Assembly (NCBI GenBank): GCA_963971405.1
Contig: OZ020485.1
Span: 28,291,921-28,355,920, forward strand
Length of the DNA: 64,000 nt
DNA from: Psococerastis gibbosa
Lineage: Eukaryota; Arthropoda; Insecta; Psocodea; Psocidae
Reading direction: 5' to 3'
Shown: in pieces, positions 1 through 10,949 of the stretch
Numbering within the stretch: position 1 is the first letter of the stretch
How the letters are laid out: every line of letters starts with the position of its first letter
Translations under genes and position numbers: made by a program
Notes under the pieces: generated by a model
What the model saw: only the letters and a program-made list of their open reading frames with translations
What the model was told of the DNA's origin: nothing
The model's database searches: none

Positions 1-974
1 ACCTACCTGCACACTAAAGTTGATAAGAATCGAGTTAAATTTAGAAACCAAATGTACCACCTATTTTGGGGGACTATTGTCCCATAAAAAGTTTTCACAG
101 CATGGGTTCTTAGGAGACATATAAATATACTTAATAGCAAAAGTTAGCTTGTACCTAATTTTTTGAGATCAAAACCTAACGGAACTGGACTAATACCTGA
201 CATGCGTAAATGCAACGCATCAATTAAAACATTACAGACTCGAATAAAACATAGAGACAAACACTGTCTCCCTACCTCTGCTTCAATATTATTAATTACT
301 TTTCGTGTGCTGGAGTGTTTAAGGATTTTGGAGAATGGGGAGGCCTGGAGGGGGCTATCATTCATATCTCGAATAAAATAGGGACACGTTAAAGAGATTT
401 TCTCCAGGAAGATCGAATTCAAAGCATCTGGAAAGTTAAACAGTCACTCCCGGGTTCCTCTTTTATGTTTTAATCAAACTAAATGCGTTGATGAGATCAG
501 ATTTTTGGCCGTGGGCGCTGCGAGAGTTCCCTCAGCATTTCGGAGTCTAAGCAATTTCTCGTTTAACCCCGGTCTTGTCTCCTTTAGACGGCGCCTTTTC
601 TTTATCGCATCACTCGCTTCAATACCTGCAGAGAATACCTTTATGCGTTCCCCTATACGATCAAGTATGCCGAGAAATACCGCGGCATATAAAGCGTTGG
701 AATTTTATTTGCGTTCAGTTTGACATTTTGCTTCAGACCTGAACGTTTTTGCAAAAAGGAATAGGGGATGATAGCTTCAAATAAAAGCTAACAGAAGCGA
801 ACTACGATTTCTTGAAACTTTTGAATGAGAAACATTTTAGGTAGGCACAGCATTGGAATAATTTGATTTGATAATTGAACTTCTCTTCGTATTTTCATGT
901 GAACCTATCGTGTAAATAATTTTAACCCAATTCCTCCTTAGAGTCAACTTGAACTAAAAGTTAGTAGCACTTAC
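1..974 (-). other. Intron sequence 3' of the CELF-type exon
   Basis: This lies immediately after the gtaagt donor of the exon on the minus strand, so it is the start of the following intron, which runs off the window. I see no coding homology, RNA gene or clear repeat in it. Confidence 0.6.
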
Positions 975-1180
975 CTTTACTTTGGCCGGTAACCTTATCA
1001 CGTAAAACATTAATTTGGTGGACCCTGCCGAACTCCTCAAACATATTACGAAGCTCATCTTCGTCCATAGTTCTTGGTATTTGGCCAACAAACATTTTGA
1101 TAAAATCGGCGTCGGGTTGCTCCACTATACACATCCCGTTCCCGTTTGCCAAACCATTTGACTTCAGGTTCATGTTGGCC
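975..1180 (-). CDS. Internal exon of a CELF/Bruno-type RNA-binding protein (first half of RRM1)
   Basis: CELF/Bruno proteins bind U/GU-rich RNA and control splicing, translation and decay through three RRM domains. Read on the minus strand, the exon is 206 bp: one base, 68 whole codons, one base. Its product contains IKMFVGQIPRTMDEDELR (the RNP2 strand followed by helix 1), FEEFGRVHQINVLRD, and ends TGQSK plus the first base of a Gly codon. The RNP1 strand would lie in the next exon. The acceptor is a pyrimidine stretch ending in cag at 1181-1182; the donor is AAAG/gtaagt at 975/974-969. Splitting RRM1 at the SKG glycine fits what I recall of CELF gene structure. An ATG at 1173-1171 could start translation, or the frame may continue from an upstream exon. 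The PDADFIKMFVGQIP context resembles insect Bruno1/arrest more than Bruno3. Family assignment is strong; the paralogue is uncertain. No other exon of this gene was found in the window. Confidence 0.9.
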
Positions 1181-2207
1181 CTGGAAAGAAATAGAATGCT
1201 GTTAGGCAAGGAATTACAGACAATGTGCAAATATAATAGCGCATTATATGAGACTTGACGTTAAGTGTGCAAAGTAAGAATTTTCATTTTTTGAGTTGTT
1301 TATGTGTGGAAAATACGACAGTTCTCATAGATGAACAATTTCACTATCCAGGACAAACCTTTCAATAAAGAAATAATGTAAAACACACAAAATACAATCC
1401 GCATACAAGTAGTTATCTAGTTAAAACTTAAAAGAATCATTTCGGTTATTGCTGATAGAAACATTTGACGACTCCTAAAAGTTTTAAAACTCTCCATGAG
1501 GCAGTGCTATTGTATTTCCAAAGTCCTGGTTTGGTCAGTTATATCTCAGCATTCTCAGCTCTATTTTATAAAAAAATAGTTTCTTCTCCAGACCCAATCA
1601 TCAGAACGTCAGAACGATAAAAAAAAAATAAGCTCAGCCGTCTAGGTACATGACATCGTCAATTTTCCTTAGAGCTTTCAACATAAACCTCTCCAACAGT
1701 TTACAACCCATTGAACATCCTTTCTGCTAGACCCAATAATTGGTGAAGACAAAGATAGCGGCTGAGAAGGTGTGGAAGGGGGAAGAGCATGTTGAAAATC
1801 AAGCGCTTTTCGGAAATCGATAATTATGTCATTCCGTTCTACAAGACACCTCAAGTACGTCATTATATTTCTAATTGAATCTCTCTCCATATACCAAAAG
1901 GTAGGAGAAAGTACCCTTTTTACGATTCCGAATATCTTGACATAACGAGGTCTGATGTTAGCGACAAAAGAAATCTTGGCTCCGGCAAAGATGCGACTGA
2001 ATGAGCGCAACAGCCTGGAAGCTGGGCCCTGGAAATCATTAGTGGGTTTATGTTTGGAAGGAAATATTCTATCGTCAGTTTATTTACTGTCTTTTGCGGC
2101 GGAAAATGGAAAACTATGGTTGATTGAGGATAATATCCACTGTCGCCCACAATACTTCTGTTTTTGTGTTTCAATCATTTTATACTGTGTGTGCATTCTC
2201 TTCCCCC
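1181..2207 (-). other. Upstream intron or flank next to the exon, nothing recognised
   Basis: This is unique-looking sequence directly 5' of the exon on the minus strand. Only the pyrimidine-rich acceptor tract next to 1182 can be assigned. Reading frames of up to about 110 codons here resemble no family I know. Confidence 0.5.
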
Positions 2208-2239
2208 CCTCTCTCTCTCTCTTTCTCTTTCTCTCTCTT
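2208..2239. repeat. CT-rich microsatellite
   Basis: This is a run of CT dinucleotides interrupted by CTTT units. It abuts the left end of a small inverted-repeat element at 2241. Confidence 0.85.
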
Positions 2240-2240
2240 A

Positions 2241-2376
2241 GGCACAAATTCCACCGATCTCGATAGTGATAATGATATTGTGATATTGACGTGGTAGCAG
2301 ACATTAAAGACAGTCTAAAAATGTCTGCTATCACGTCAATATCATTATCACTATCGAGGTCGGTGGAATTTGCGCC
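2241..2376. mobile_element. Palindromic MITE, Harbinger-like (3-bp TTA duplication)
   Basis: A 136-bp element in which the two halves are near-complete inverted repeats. The ends are GGCACAAATTCCACCGA and its imperfect complement at 2360-2376. It is flanked by TTA at 2238-2240 and 2377-2379, as expected of the PIF/Harbinger superfamily. The interior motif GACGTGGTAGCAGACAT is shared with the element at 26947-27290, so both belong to one family. No coding capacity. Confidence 0.8.
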
Positions 2377-2499
2377 TTATAGTTTGCCAAATCCAAATTG
2401 CCAAGCATGCTTAAATTGATCTTGGCCTTTTGCTCCATTTTGTTTTTGGAGTCAGTTTCTTGACGCAACTTAAAGGGATCACAACTAATGTTGGGTCAC

Positions 2500-2682
2500 A
2501 TCTGGACATGTAGAGTAGTGGTACAGACTCCAACTTTCACCCGAAATGTTGTTGGTTGGAGTCCCACACTGGCTACATTTTCTGGCCAAGCTTCGGAAGG
2601 CATGTAAAGCAGGCGGTCTCGGGGTCTTCCTTGTCGAGTTTGCTTAGTATTAGAACAAAAAAGTCAATATTTATTTATGTAA
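2500..2682 (+). repeat. tRNA-derived SINE, family 1
   Basis: The head GGACATGTAGAGTAGTGG is A-box-like. The B-box region is mutated here (GGTTGGAGTCC); other copies have GGTTCGAGGCC. The body contains the shared GGCCAAGCTTCGGAAGGC segment and ends in a short TTTATTTATG tail. Other copies are at 5505-5918 (+), 8370-8579 (-) and 33053-33195 (-). The internal A/B boxes would drive RNA polymerase III transcription; mobilisation would depend on a LINE. Confidence 0.8.
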
Positions 2683-2759
2683 AAAAGCTACTGCCTATGA
2701 ATCAAGCATTTAAGGAGGTCAGATGATGGACGAAAACATTTGTGATATTGTAGATTGGA

Positions 2760-2816
2760 AGTACAAATCTACTAATTGATAAATAGGAAAGCACGTTCGA
2801 GTAAACTCGGACCGGT
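2760..2816 (-). repeat. Left-end fragment of the 0.85-kb repeat family A
   Basis: In reverse orientation this matches the left ends at 7532 and 40634: ACCGGTCCGAGTTTACTCG, then the TGCTTTCC...ATTTATCAATTAG segment. The match stops just past that point. Confidence 0.7.
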
Positions 2817-4149
2817 TGTATATGGTGTAGGATTGAAAAAATTAAAGATGTACAGCAAATCGAACGATCCAAGATACGGTTTGTAGTATTTTGTATTTTC
2901 TGAGGATATAGAACGACAAATTTTACATCTTGGGGTACATAAACGGAAAAGAGGTGGTATAGCAGAAGGTACGGAGTGCGGGGGGGGGGGGGGGGGTTGA
3001 AACAGATCCTCACTAACCATGAAATTGCATTACTCAAGCATCAATCTCCTTGCTTAACTGCATAGAAGCATTTTGGGGTTGACTGCTTTAAATGTAATTT
3101 TATACATTGACAAAAACTTTGTCATGACTCATAGTTGTATAAATGGTACAATAATTTTACCATTTATCTGCGGTGTGCAATGTTAAATCATTAATACCAT
3201 TATGATTATGGCATTTTGTATAGTGTATACTATACTTCCGATTTAATTCTAAAGAATATCTGTAGTAGCAGGGTAGGCATGCCATGCCTACTATGCATAG
3301 TAATGCATCAGAGGGAGCGTGATGTACATTTATTATATTTTTACACTGGTTGTACCTATATACCTGTACTTCTTTGATATCAAATCTTATCAGAGCCCTT
3401 AATTTATGAAGCAATAGAAAGGTCAGCACAATGCTGTAGCGAAATGCTACGATAGAATATGAATGTGACAAAATAAATTAAGTGTGGGAAAGAAGGGTCA
3501 GGATGTGGCACCCATTTTAAGTGACCTGACACAAAGAGCTTGTACGATGAGAAAACATTCACTCGACGTCAGTTATGAATAGAAATTCAGCATGTTGAGA
3601 ATGTATTTAATGCACAACTTATCTTGAACCGCGGTAGGGTTCTCCATTTAATACTCCCAATTTCCATATTATGTGTTTGCGGTGGTTCCATCTCTTTTAG
3701 AACTTCTTTTCGAATGTGTTCAAATGTTTGCGTTTAAATAAGATGTTCATGAAGTTTGTCTAGGATGACAAATTTTTTTGGAAGAACGTCAAATAGACGC
3801 AGGTATATGTTTCACACCAATTAGAAGAGCTTTATGTGCGTGCCTACGATTAACTGCGGCGTCCTCGCATGCAAAGTTACGTCTCTGCTAGTGTAGTGTC
3901 TTACGAGGACAATATAAATACAGCTCGATTGTCATAACCCCTGACAGTGTAATTATAACTTGATTTGAAATAATGTGTGCATAGGTTGATTGCCAGCCAG
4001 ACTAAAAATATAAGAGACTCTATAATACTCGTAACATCCGTCGCAACTTCTGGCGCCAAAGCTAGGCCTCAAAGTTATAAATTTGCACGAAATATAGTAA
4101 GACGCATATGCGGAAGGATGGTGTCTGAAGAAGGAGAATAAACGTAATG
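2817..4149. other. No gene recognised; poly-G tract and small palindrome
   Basis: Contains a run of 17 G at 2980-2996 and a short palindrome, GTAGGCATGCCATGCCTAC, at 3273-3291. Nothing else could be assigned. Confidence 0.5.
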
Positions 4150-4450
4150 TGATCCTAGAAAAAGATGTCATTGTTCGCTTCACGAAAGCTTAATGAACTC
4201 GGTGGATCGAGCACGTAAAGTGAATGGTGGAAGAGTGCAAACACTGCTATTCTAACTCAGTGTATCGAGCAAGAGTGGAGGGCAGAAGGACGAAAGTCAG
4301 GCCACAAAACCGCTGGAGAGACGAGGAGGTGAGTGAACTGTGAAAGATGTCTTTGGCGACGTGGCCGAGGAAAACAAAGGGCAGGGATGTCTAGCGAGAG
4401 GCGGTGGTGTGAAAAACCAAAGCTCACTCCGGGCATTACCACCGAAGAAA
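4150..4450 (+). pseudogene. Decayed LINE 3' end (reverse transcriptase C-terminal tail)
   Basis: One frame starting at 4197 reads TRWIEHVK, stop, MVEE..., then VRPQNRWRDEEVSEL, stop, KMSLATW..., stop, REAVV, stop, KTKAHSG. This is the known C-terminal pattern of many animal LINEs: (R)LRWxGHVxRM, then (G)RPxxRWxD, then a DRxxWR-type tail and EAKxHxG. Four in-frame stops (three TGA, one TAG) make it a dead copy. The frame upstream (N-V-I-L-E-K-D-V-I-V) may belong to the same element, so the 5' limit is uncertain. Confidence 0.7.
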
Positions 4451-4984
4451 AAAGATGAAATGCAAGTTGTTATTATAAGCGAGATTGAATGTTGGCACCT
4501 CTTGGCAGAGAAAATGAACGGTTTTGCTTCCACTGAGTAATTAATACTAACCGCGGGGTTATGTCGGCCCATCAAAATACAGCACAGGTTTATATTAACA
4601 AACTTTCTTTTAACTAGACGGTTATGAGTTTCCGCAGAGCGCTGTCGCTTAATGACTACCATTAGTCGTCTTTATTAGCCACCCGCGCGCACTCTCTTCC
4701 AGCCAGATGGCCCATCTACCACTCAAAATCCAAATTCTTCTCTTTTACCACTATGCTAATGATTCCAAGTTCTATCTTATGTTTACATGATTTAATATGT
4801 TTGGATGGGGACATAAAAACATTATGTTTGTTATTACTTCCTTCGAAGAATGAATGGAGAATTTCACCTTGAGAAATGTTCAAAATTCGGACGAATTTCA
4901 TGTCTTTCGGCCAACACATACCCGAGTAGAAACATATAAACTAAAAAAGAAAGGTTTATGATATAAAATACATGTCACATTAAA

Positions 4985-5103
4985 GCAATTGAATGAATGT
5001 ATCCAAATGACCCCTTCAGTCACCTCTTTAGCCCTGTAAATAATGTGTTGAGTTACGACCAGACAAGTGTGTAGAGACTCGCATAAGTATGAGCACGCAA
5101 CCA
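4985..5103 (+). repeat. Dispersed SINE-like repeat, family C
   Basis: Shares CTTCAGTCACCTCT, GAGTTACGAC and AGACTCGCA blocks with copies at 13674-13848 (-), 15480-15620 (+), 33379-33520 (+) and 60690-60830 (+). On the complementary strand, better-preserved copies show A-box-like GGCCAGGTGGTAGCG and B-box-like GTGCGAGTCTC. The family may therefore be a tRNA-derived SINE transcribed from the complement. Confidence 0.7.
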
Positions 5104-5400
5104 CAACCCCATCTATGTTTGCTATTATACATACACTTTCATGAACAATGAGTTTGTCAAATATTTTATGTTATCATAATTATAACAACAATAATTAATT
5201 ATTAAGTACTCTTATAATTGCGGGAAGTTTGAAGAAAATAGTTTGAGCCATTTTTGAGAAAAAGAGTCTTAAATACCATTTTGTTATTTAAAATTCCTGA
5301 CTCCACCCTTGAACAAGTTAAGCCATTCAATATGAAATCGTCATGTGAGGTTAAAAGAAATGATAAATAAAATGTAAGTACCTATACAAGAATTTTAAAC

Positions 5401-5411
5401 GGGGGGGGGGG
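5401..5411. repeat. Poly-G tract (11 G)
   Basis: A pure G run in AT-rich flank. It is one of at least fifteen such tracts in the window. Confidence 0.95.
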
Positions 5412-5504
5412 AGGTTCAATGGTTCAATAGTAATAAAGTATTAAACTGTTTTGTTGAGGCCCATTTGTTCAATACTTTTACTATACTTTGTATATTGTAT
5501 ATGT

Positions 5505-5918
5505 ATGTCAGGACATGTAGAGTAGTGGAACGGACTCCAACTTTCACCCGAAAGGTTGTTGGTTCGAGGCCCACACTTGCTATATTTTCTGGCCATGCTT
5601 CGGAGGGCATGTAAAGCAGGCGGTCCCGGGCTTAAATAATTAGATTACTCGTGACTTCGTGGTATTTCATTTTAATAAACAAAAAATAACAAAAACTTAG
5701 AGTTTTTGTTATTTACACAATTATTTATTTTTTATTTATTTATTTATTATTTATTTAGTTATTTATACAAAAAATAACAAAAACTTAGAGTTTTTGTTAT
5801 TTTTTGTTTATGGTCCCGGGCTTTCCTAGTTGAGTGTAAGAGAGGGCTTATAGCCTTAACTCCGCCAGGTTGGCTAAGTAATGGAACAACAAAAGTCGAT
5901 ATTTATTTATTTATTTAT
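5505..5918 (+). repeat. tRNA-derived SINE, family 1, split by an insertion
   Basis: The 5' part (5505-5633) has the A-box-like GTAGAGTAGTGGAACGG and B-box GGTTCGAGGCC. The 3' part (5812-5918) continues through TTGAGTGTAAGAGAGGGC to AACAAAAGTCGATATTT and a (TTTA)n tail. The two parts are separated by a 178-bp insert flanked by 12-bp direct repeats. Removing the insert and one repeat gives a body collinear with the 8370-8579 copy. Confidence 0.85.
5634..5811. mobile_element. AT-rich hairpin-bearing insertion inside a SINE
   Basis: 178 bp flanked by the 12-bp direct repeat GGTCCCGGGCTT (5622-5633 and 5812-5823). It carries two copies of a palindromic unit, AATAACAAAAACT-tag-AGTTTTTGTTATT, near 5684 and 5772. 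The middle is a T/A-rich (TTTA)n-like stretch. There is no coding capacity. The superfamily is unknown; the long duplication argues against the usual cut-and-paste classes. Confidence 0.7.
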
Positions 5919-6810
5919 ATTAATGAATGTAATGATAATCAATATTAGCCTACGTTTTATTCGCCTCGGTACATACATTTATCTACGAACATACACGCTG
6001 ATGTAGCATAGAAAAATAGGTGGTTGAAAAGATTACCTGAAATCCCTACAACCAACACACTCAACTAGAAAATGTTACGAATGAAGAACAAAATGAAAAA
6101 GAGAGTGTTTAAGAAATCCCTATGCAGTAGCTCTATGCCTGCACCTTTCATATTTGCATATACCTACAGTATAAGGTGGAAATAGTTTCTGAAGCAACGC
6201 GATTCCGATGAGATAGGGACGATGAAAATGTAAGAGGGAAAAGAATTTTTATAATCTAACTGAGCTCGTAAAGAGTTCGAATATAGTACCAGAAGTTTCT
6301 TAGAGGTTTCTTACGATAAATGTGAAGCAAAGCGAGGGATTGAGGTTGTACAACTTTAAAATAATTTACGAAAGAAAAACAAAAAATTAAATTCCTGCTA
6401 TCGTTAAGTTAACAAGTCAATATTGTAGAAGGAGAGCACGATTGAAAAAGTTGTTCTTCCGTGGTAGCTTCACTTAATAACAATGTATGCATACTGGCCT
6501 CAGTATTGAGTTTTGAATTCAATTTGTAGAGAATTTTATGTTCAGCAATCCCCTTTGCACCACTGATTCAATATTAATTGTGCAGGAACTACTATACATA
6601 CACAACATATTGTACTGTACAATACAGTCCACTTTGGATCAGGACCTATTATACGTTATATTACTGGTAAAATAAAAAATTCTGCAGTGCAATTCACGAT
6701 ATTGGTTTGAATTTTCAACAGAAGAAACATACAATACCTGCAAATGGACGACAACCTGTCTCATTCATTGAAACATTCTCGGTGATGAAAAAAGTCACTG
6801 TCACTAAAAG
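5919..6810. other. No gene or repeat recognised
   Basis: AT-rich sequence without open frames of note and without a match to the repeat families found elsewhere in this window. Confidence 0.5.
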
Positions 6811-7005
6811 CTGAAATTAGAGAATAGAGAAAAACTGGACATGGCGGGATTCGAACCCACGATCTACGCCTAACCGGGGTTCGAATCCCGCCAAGTCCAG
6901 TTTTCTCTATCCTCTAATTTCAGTTATAACGCGGTGGTTGCCTCTTCAACCAAAGTTAATTTAAAAAGTCTGTGTTATATACTCCATATAATACTGCACT
7001 ATAAA
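6811..7005. repeat. Snap-back tRNA-derived SINE (family 2)
   Basis: Arms of about 47 bp at 6811-6857 and 6877-6923 are near-perfect inverted repeats around a loop of about 19 bases. Each arm carries a tRNA T-arm/B-box (GGTTCGAATCCCGCC) and the same downstream SINE body (TTTTCTCTAT, CTCTAATTTCAG). The + strand body continues to about 7005 and matches the copy at 25812-25990. The minus-strand arm also keeps part of the anticodon arm (GTTAGGCGTAGA). Confidence 0.8.
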
Positions 7006-7531
7006 GTCACTAAAAGGTATAAAAATAGGCATTTTTGGAATTAAATAAGAAAATAATCCAAAAGGTACAGTAGTCTATTTATGATCAGGAAAACATGCAA
7101 AGGCTATTACTTGTGAGCCGAAAAATACGCAATTTAAGGGAATTTCGAGAAAGGGGCGACCCTCAAAAGGGATCTCTGGATAGGGGGAGCTTACAAAGTT
7201 TTGGATTATCAGATGGGGCGAGTTCTTAGTCGGCAAGAACGCGAGGCATAAACACTGCAACTTTGTCTAAATACCATTTGAATCAATTAAGCAAGTCTTG
7301 CTGCCCCCCGATGCTGCAGGGCTTGTTTGTTTATCTGCAAAAGCGGATTGAAAAGGAAAGGTCTCGGAGGAGTCTTACTTCAATTGCAACCTTTTCCCCA
7401 CTATTATGAAAGAAGCACCTTTTCCTGGAACACGAACTCAATTTCAATCAAATGGAACCACTTAAGCCCGGTCCCACCACTCCTTGGAAAGTATCGGTAA
7501 GGTGTACTGGACGGTACCACCATGTACTAAA
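7006..7531. other. No gene recognised
   Basis: A frame of 61 codons on the minus strand has no recognisable family. No repeat was assigned. Confidence 0.45.
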
Positions 7532-8370
7532 GAACCGGTCCGAGTTTACTCGAACATGCTTTCCAATTTATCAATTAGTAGGGAGAGAAAATGATTAAAT
7601 TCATGGTAAATAATTTTCCTATGGTTAAATTTCGGGTATCACGTCCACCTGACGTCACTGTAGGTGACGTAAATTCTAGATAGGACAGACCAACCCATTA
7701 CCACACAACAATAATGGCAGGCAGGGCACGCAATGCATTTGAGCGTGAATTTGCTTTCATTTTTTCAAAAAAATATTTTTTTACACAAAACCAAATAGTT
7801 TTTTGGGAAAGCAAGTTACTAAATTTAACACCTAAGACATGCCTGAAGGTAGAAATCATCGATAGAAAGGTTTCGCAGAAATATTAATTTTTAGTCATTT
7901 TTCATTAAAATTAAGTTATTTTTATTTTTTACCCCCAGAAGCAAACTATCAAGGGGCAAGCGACCCCCCGCGTTTTATCAACATTAATAACGACAAGAAT
8001 ATATGTGAATTTAAAAGAAATCGTTGGAGCCGTTTTTGAGAAATAATATTTTTAGACGTTTTTTTGGAGTTTTTTGAGAATAAAACCCCCCCCCAAATTG
8101 AGTTAGCCCAAAATAAAAAAAATGGTCCCGAGGTATGATTTTTGTGAACTTACATGCCCAATTTCACCCTAATCCACCGAGTAGTTTGTCCGGAAATCGA
8201 TGAACAGACAGACAGACATACAGACAGACAGAGAGAGCGACAGACAGACATTTCGTAAAAACGTTTTTGGGTTCCTGGGACCTCAAAACGTGTAAATCCG
8301 TTGAAAACTCGGAATCGAAAATTTCGACCATCACAAAGCTTTCCTTATACTACGTATAATTTGGAAAGCA
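7532..8370 (+). mobile_element. Repeat family A, full-length-like copy
   Basis: About 0.84 kb. The left end is AACCGGTCCGAGTTTACTCG. A 15-bp subterminal inverted repeat, TGCTTTCCAATTTAT at 7558 and its imperfect complement ending at 8370, frames the body. The body includes CACCTGACGTCACTG, AAACTATCAAGGGGC, a C-rich tract, a GACA/CAGA microsatellite near 8203-8250 and GACCTCAAAACGTGTAAATC. There is no open frame of useful length, so it looks non-autonomous. A family 1 SINE tail is attached directly to its right end. Confidence 0.75.
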
Positions 8371-8579
8371 ATAAATAAATAAATAAGGACTTTTTGTTAT
8401 TTTATTAAGCCAACTTAGCGGAGTTAGGGCTATAAAGCCCTCTCTTACACTCAACTAGGAAAGTCCGGGACCACCTGTTTTACGTGCCCTCCGAAGCATG
8501 GCCAGAAAACACAGTGTGGGACTCGAACTAACAGCCTTGAAAGTCTGAGTCCGTACCACTACTCTACATGTTCTGACCT
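8370..8579 (-). repeat. tRNA-derived SINE, family 1, reverse orientation
   Basis: Read on the minus strand: A-box-like GTAGAGTAGTGG, a diverged B-box, the GGCCATGCTTCGGAGGGC block, CTAGTTGAGTGTAAGAGAGG, and a (TTTA)n tail that begins exactly at the right end of the family A element. The SINE probably landed at that junction. Confidence 0.85.
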
Positions 8580-10949
8580 ACCGTACTAATGCATAGTTGT
8601 GCAGTGCATTATTTCTTACCAAGACTTCTCAAGCGATAATGGGAACGGCCTTTTGTCTTATATAAAATACAGCCGGTATTTATTGAAATGTTTTGATGTA
8701 AGAACTTGCTTGCTCGAAAGAGAGAAAGAAAATCAGAGCAACTAGCAACAGCATGACAATGTATCTTTTAAAAAAACGAAATGCCTCTGTGGGGTATAGG
8801 TTCACCATGCAGCCTAGACCATCTTAGAGGAAGCTCATAAGATTATGAATGAAAAAAAGTTATAATCTTCTACCATGATTTTCTCAGTTTTATACATAAA
8901 AACGTTCAGTACCGTACCTACTGTACCCAAGTAAATGTTACTAATCCTATATTAATGCAAAAACGTGCTCTTTCATAAGGCCTTGTGTAGAACACGGGCG
9001 GGTTCGTCTAAGAAAACAAATATTTCACAAAAGGTTAAAAAAAATTGAACGCTTAAAATTTTTATCCTCTACCTAACTACCTATTTAAGATTCAAGGCAG
9101 AAAAAAAACCTCTGTAAAATAACAAGTCTTTAACATTTATGATCCTCAAATTAAGTGGAAATTTCATAGAATATTCATTACCGGTATAGTAGATGTGAAG
9201 ATTATAAAGCTGCCATACATTTTTATAAAAAACAAAATCTATTGTCATACCGTATGCATCATCTTCTGTGATAAAATTGTCTTTAGAATTGTTTAAATAT
9301 TTTTCAGTTCAGTTTTCCAAAAAGTCATCTTGAACGTGATTGGAAACTCGTTTATCCTCGATCAAAAAGGATAGGAATGTCAGACGAAAAGAAATAGATG
9401 TAGAAAAGCAACTCAATCCTCATCAAAACAAAAGACATTTGAGCGTGCTTCTTTAAGAAAGTGCCTTTCAGCATTAAGTACCAAACAACAAAGTATATAC
9501 AACTCCCATCAATGGAGATAGGATAGAAGTGAAGATGTAACTTTGCGGAGATCTCTTATGTCGTTGGTTTGTTGTTAAGGGTTAAAACAACAGCGTTCCA
9601 CAGTTAAAAGCCCTCAAGGGTGTGAGGATGCGAGTTGGTAGAAATCTTAAGAGAACTGTAGGGGTTACGGGGGTTGGGGAAGCAGTTTCGAGAACAACTG
9701 CACGGTGACAAATGGTTGTTGGTGGCTGTTCACGAAAACTCTGGGCTTTTGTTGGCCACGCTCCCCGTCAAGGCCGCACCCCCATTGTCGTTACAGCCAG
9801 CCTAGGGACCAAGAGTTTAAAACAACACAAAGCACCACTGTAACTTTCCTAATCTCCTATAAATTACCATTTGTTAAGGTATTTCTAATGATCAAGGTAG
9901 CGACAGAATAAAAGAGCGGGAAAAGACGTAGTTTTCAGGAATTCAGGGGAAATCAGTGCTAGGGTACAGCCTTCAACCCGTATGATTAACGCACAGTTAT
10001 GTTCTTGCATTAATAACCCTTAGGGTTAGCGGCGTTAGCGCACAACCAGATGGCGGGTCTGATAAGATTAGAAGCACATGAGTTCTTTTTTTAATTCATC
10101 AGTTTCTCAACTGAAATCCTGCAAATGTAAAACAATTATTTAGTTTCATATGGCTTTATATAGATAAGCATCAGTAAATGTTTCAAGCATCAGTTTTTGG
10201 GTTTCTGGACAAATTTTGAGTCTAGGACCAGAATTGGCCCTTAAAACCAAGTTTCTAGAAACGTACTGAGTCAAATAATTCCTGAGCAAGACATATTTTT
10301 CTGGAACTCTGCACATCTCCCACAATTTACCCTTAACTCTACAACGCTATGTTTATTTTTGCTCATAATTGAACGAGGAATATGCCCTAGTTTGTCACCG
10401 TTTGCTTGAATCACCGTGTAGAATTTGACATTTGAGGTACCTATTAACGAAGTTTTCAAAAGTCCCATGCAAGCCCTTGTTTTCTCCTTCCACACCTTCA
10501 CCACATCTTCCTCGCACACTACCGTCAGTGCATAGCATAAACAAATTTGACACAGACCACTATTGAAAATACAAACCGTAAGAACGTTACTCCACTTTTT
10601 CCCATCGACTGCAGCCGTAAGCGTTGTCAGCATTAATTAACCACAAGTAGAATATTCTGCACTTGAAATACGTACAATACAATAAAACAGGAATGCAGAT
10701 TAATGGTTGCTATAGGGCAAAGCACTCATTTATCATAGGAAAATCGAGAATGATTTTCTAATTCAAACGACTTTCTTACGCCTAATAATAATTAGGCATA
10801 AAATTAATAGGAGATCATAATCAGCCTGTCTTTTCCTGCTGTAACCATACCATTGGTCATGGCTTCATGGACACGGCAAAATCAAACCACATGATAATTT
10901 TTCTCTGAATAATACAAATTATGGCTACATTCAGAAGCCCGTATTCTCT
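8580..10949. other. No gene recognised; long anonymous stretch
   Basis: A short GC-richer patch near 9690-9830 and a 120-codon minus-strand frame at 10271-10633 stand out, but neither shows a domain or splice structure I can support. A small hairpin, GCCTAATAATAATTAGGC, lies near 10780-10797. Confidence 0.45.

Noticed and set aside
6840..6900. Possible functional tRNA gene
   Set aside because: Only the 3' half of a tRNA is present on each strand, in a snap-back arrangement; no acceptor or D-arm completes it.
8203..8250. GACA/CAGA repeats considered as a CRISPR-like array
   Set aside because: They are 4-bp microsatellite units without spacers, inside a dispersed repeat.
9690..9911. GC-richer patch with a 68-codon frame considered as an exon
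   Set aside because: No homology and no acceptor/donor pair fitting the frame.
10271..10633. 120-codon open frame on the minus strand
   Set aside because: No domain, no repeat match and no convincing splice sites; this length can occur by chance in 64 kb.
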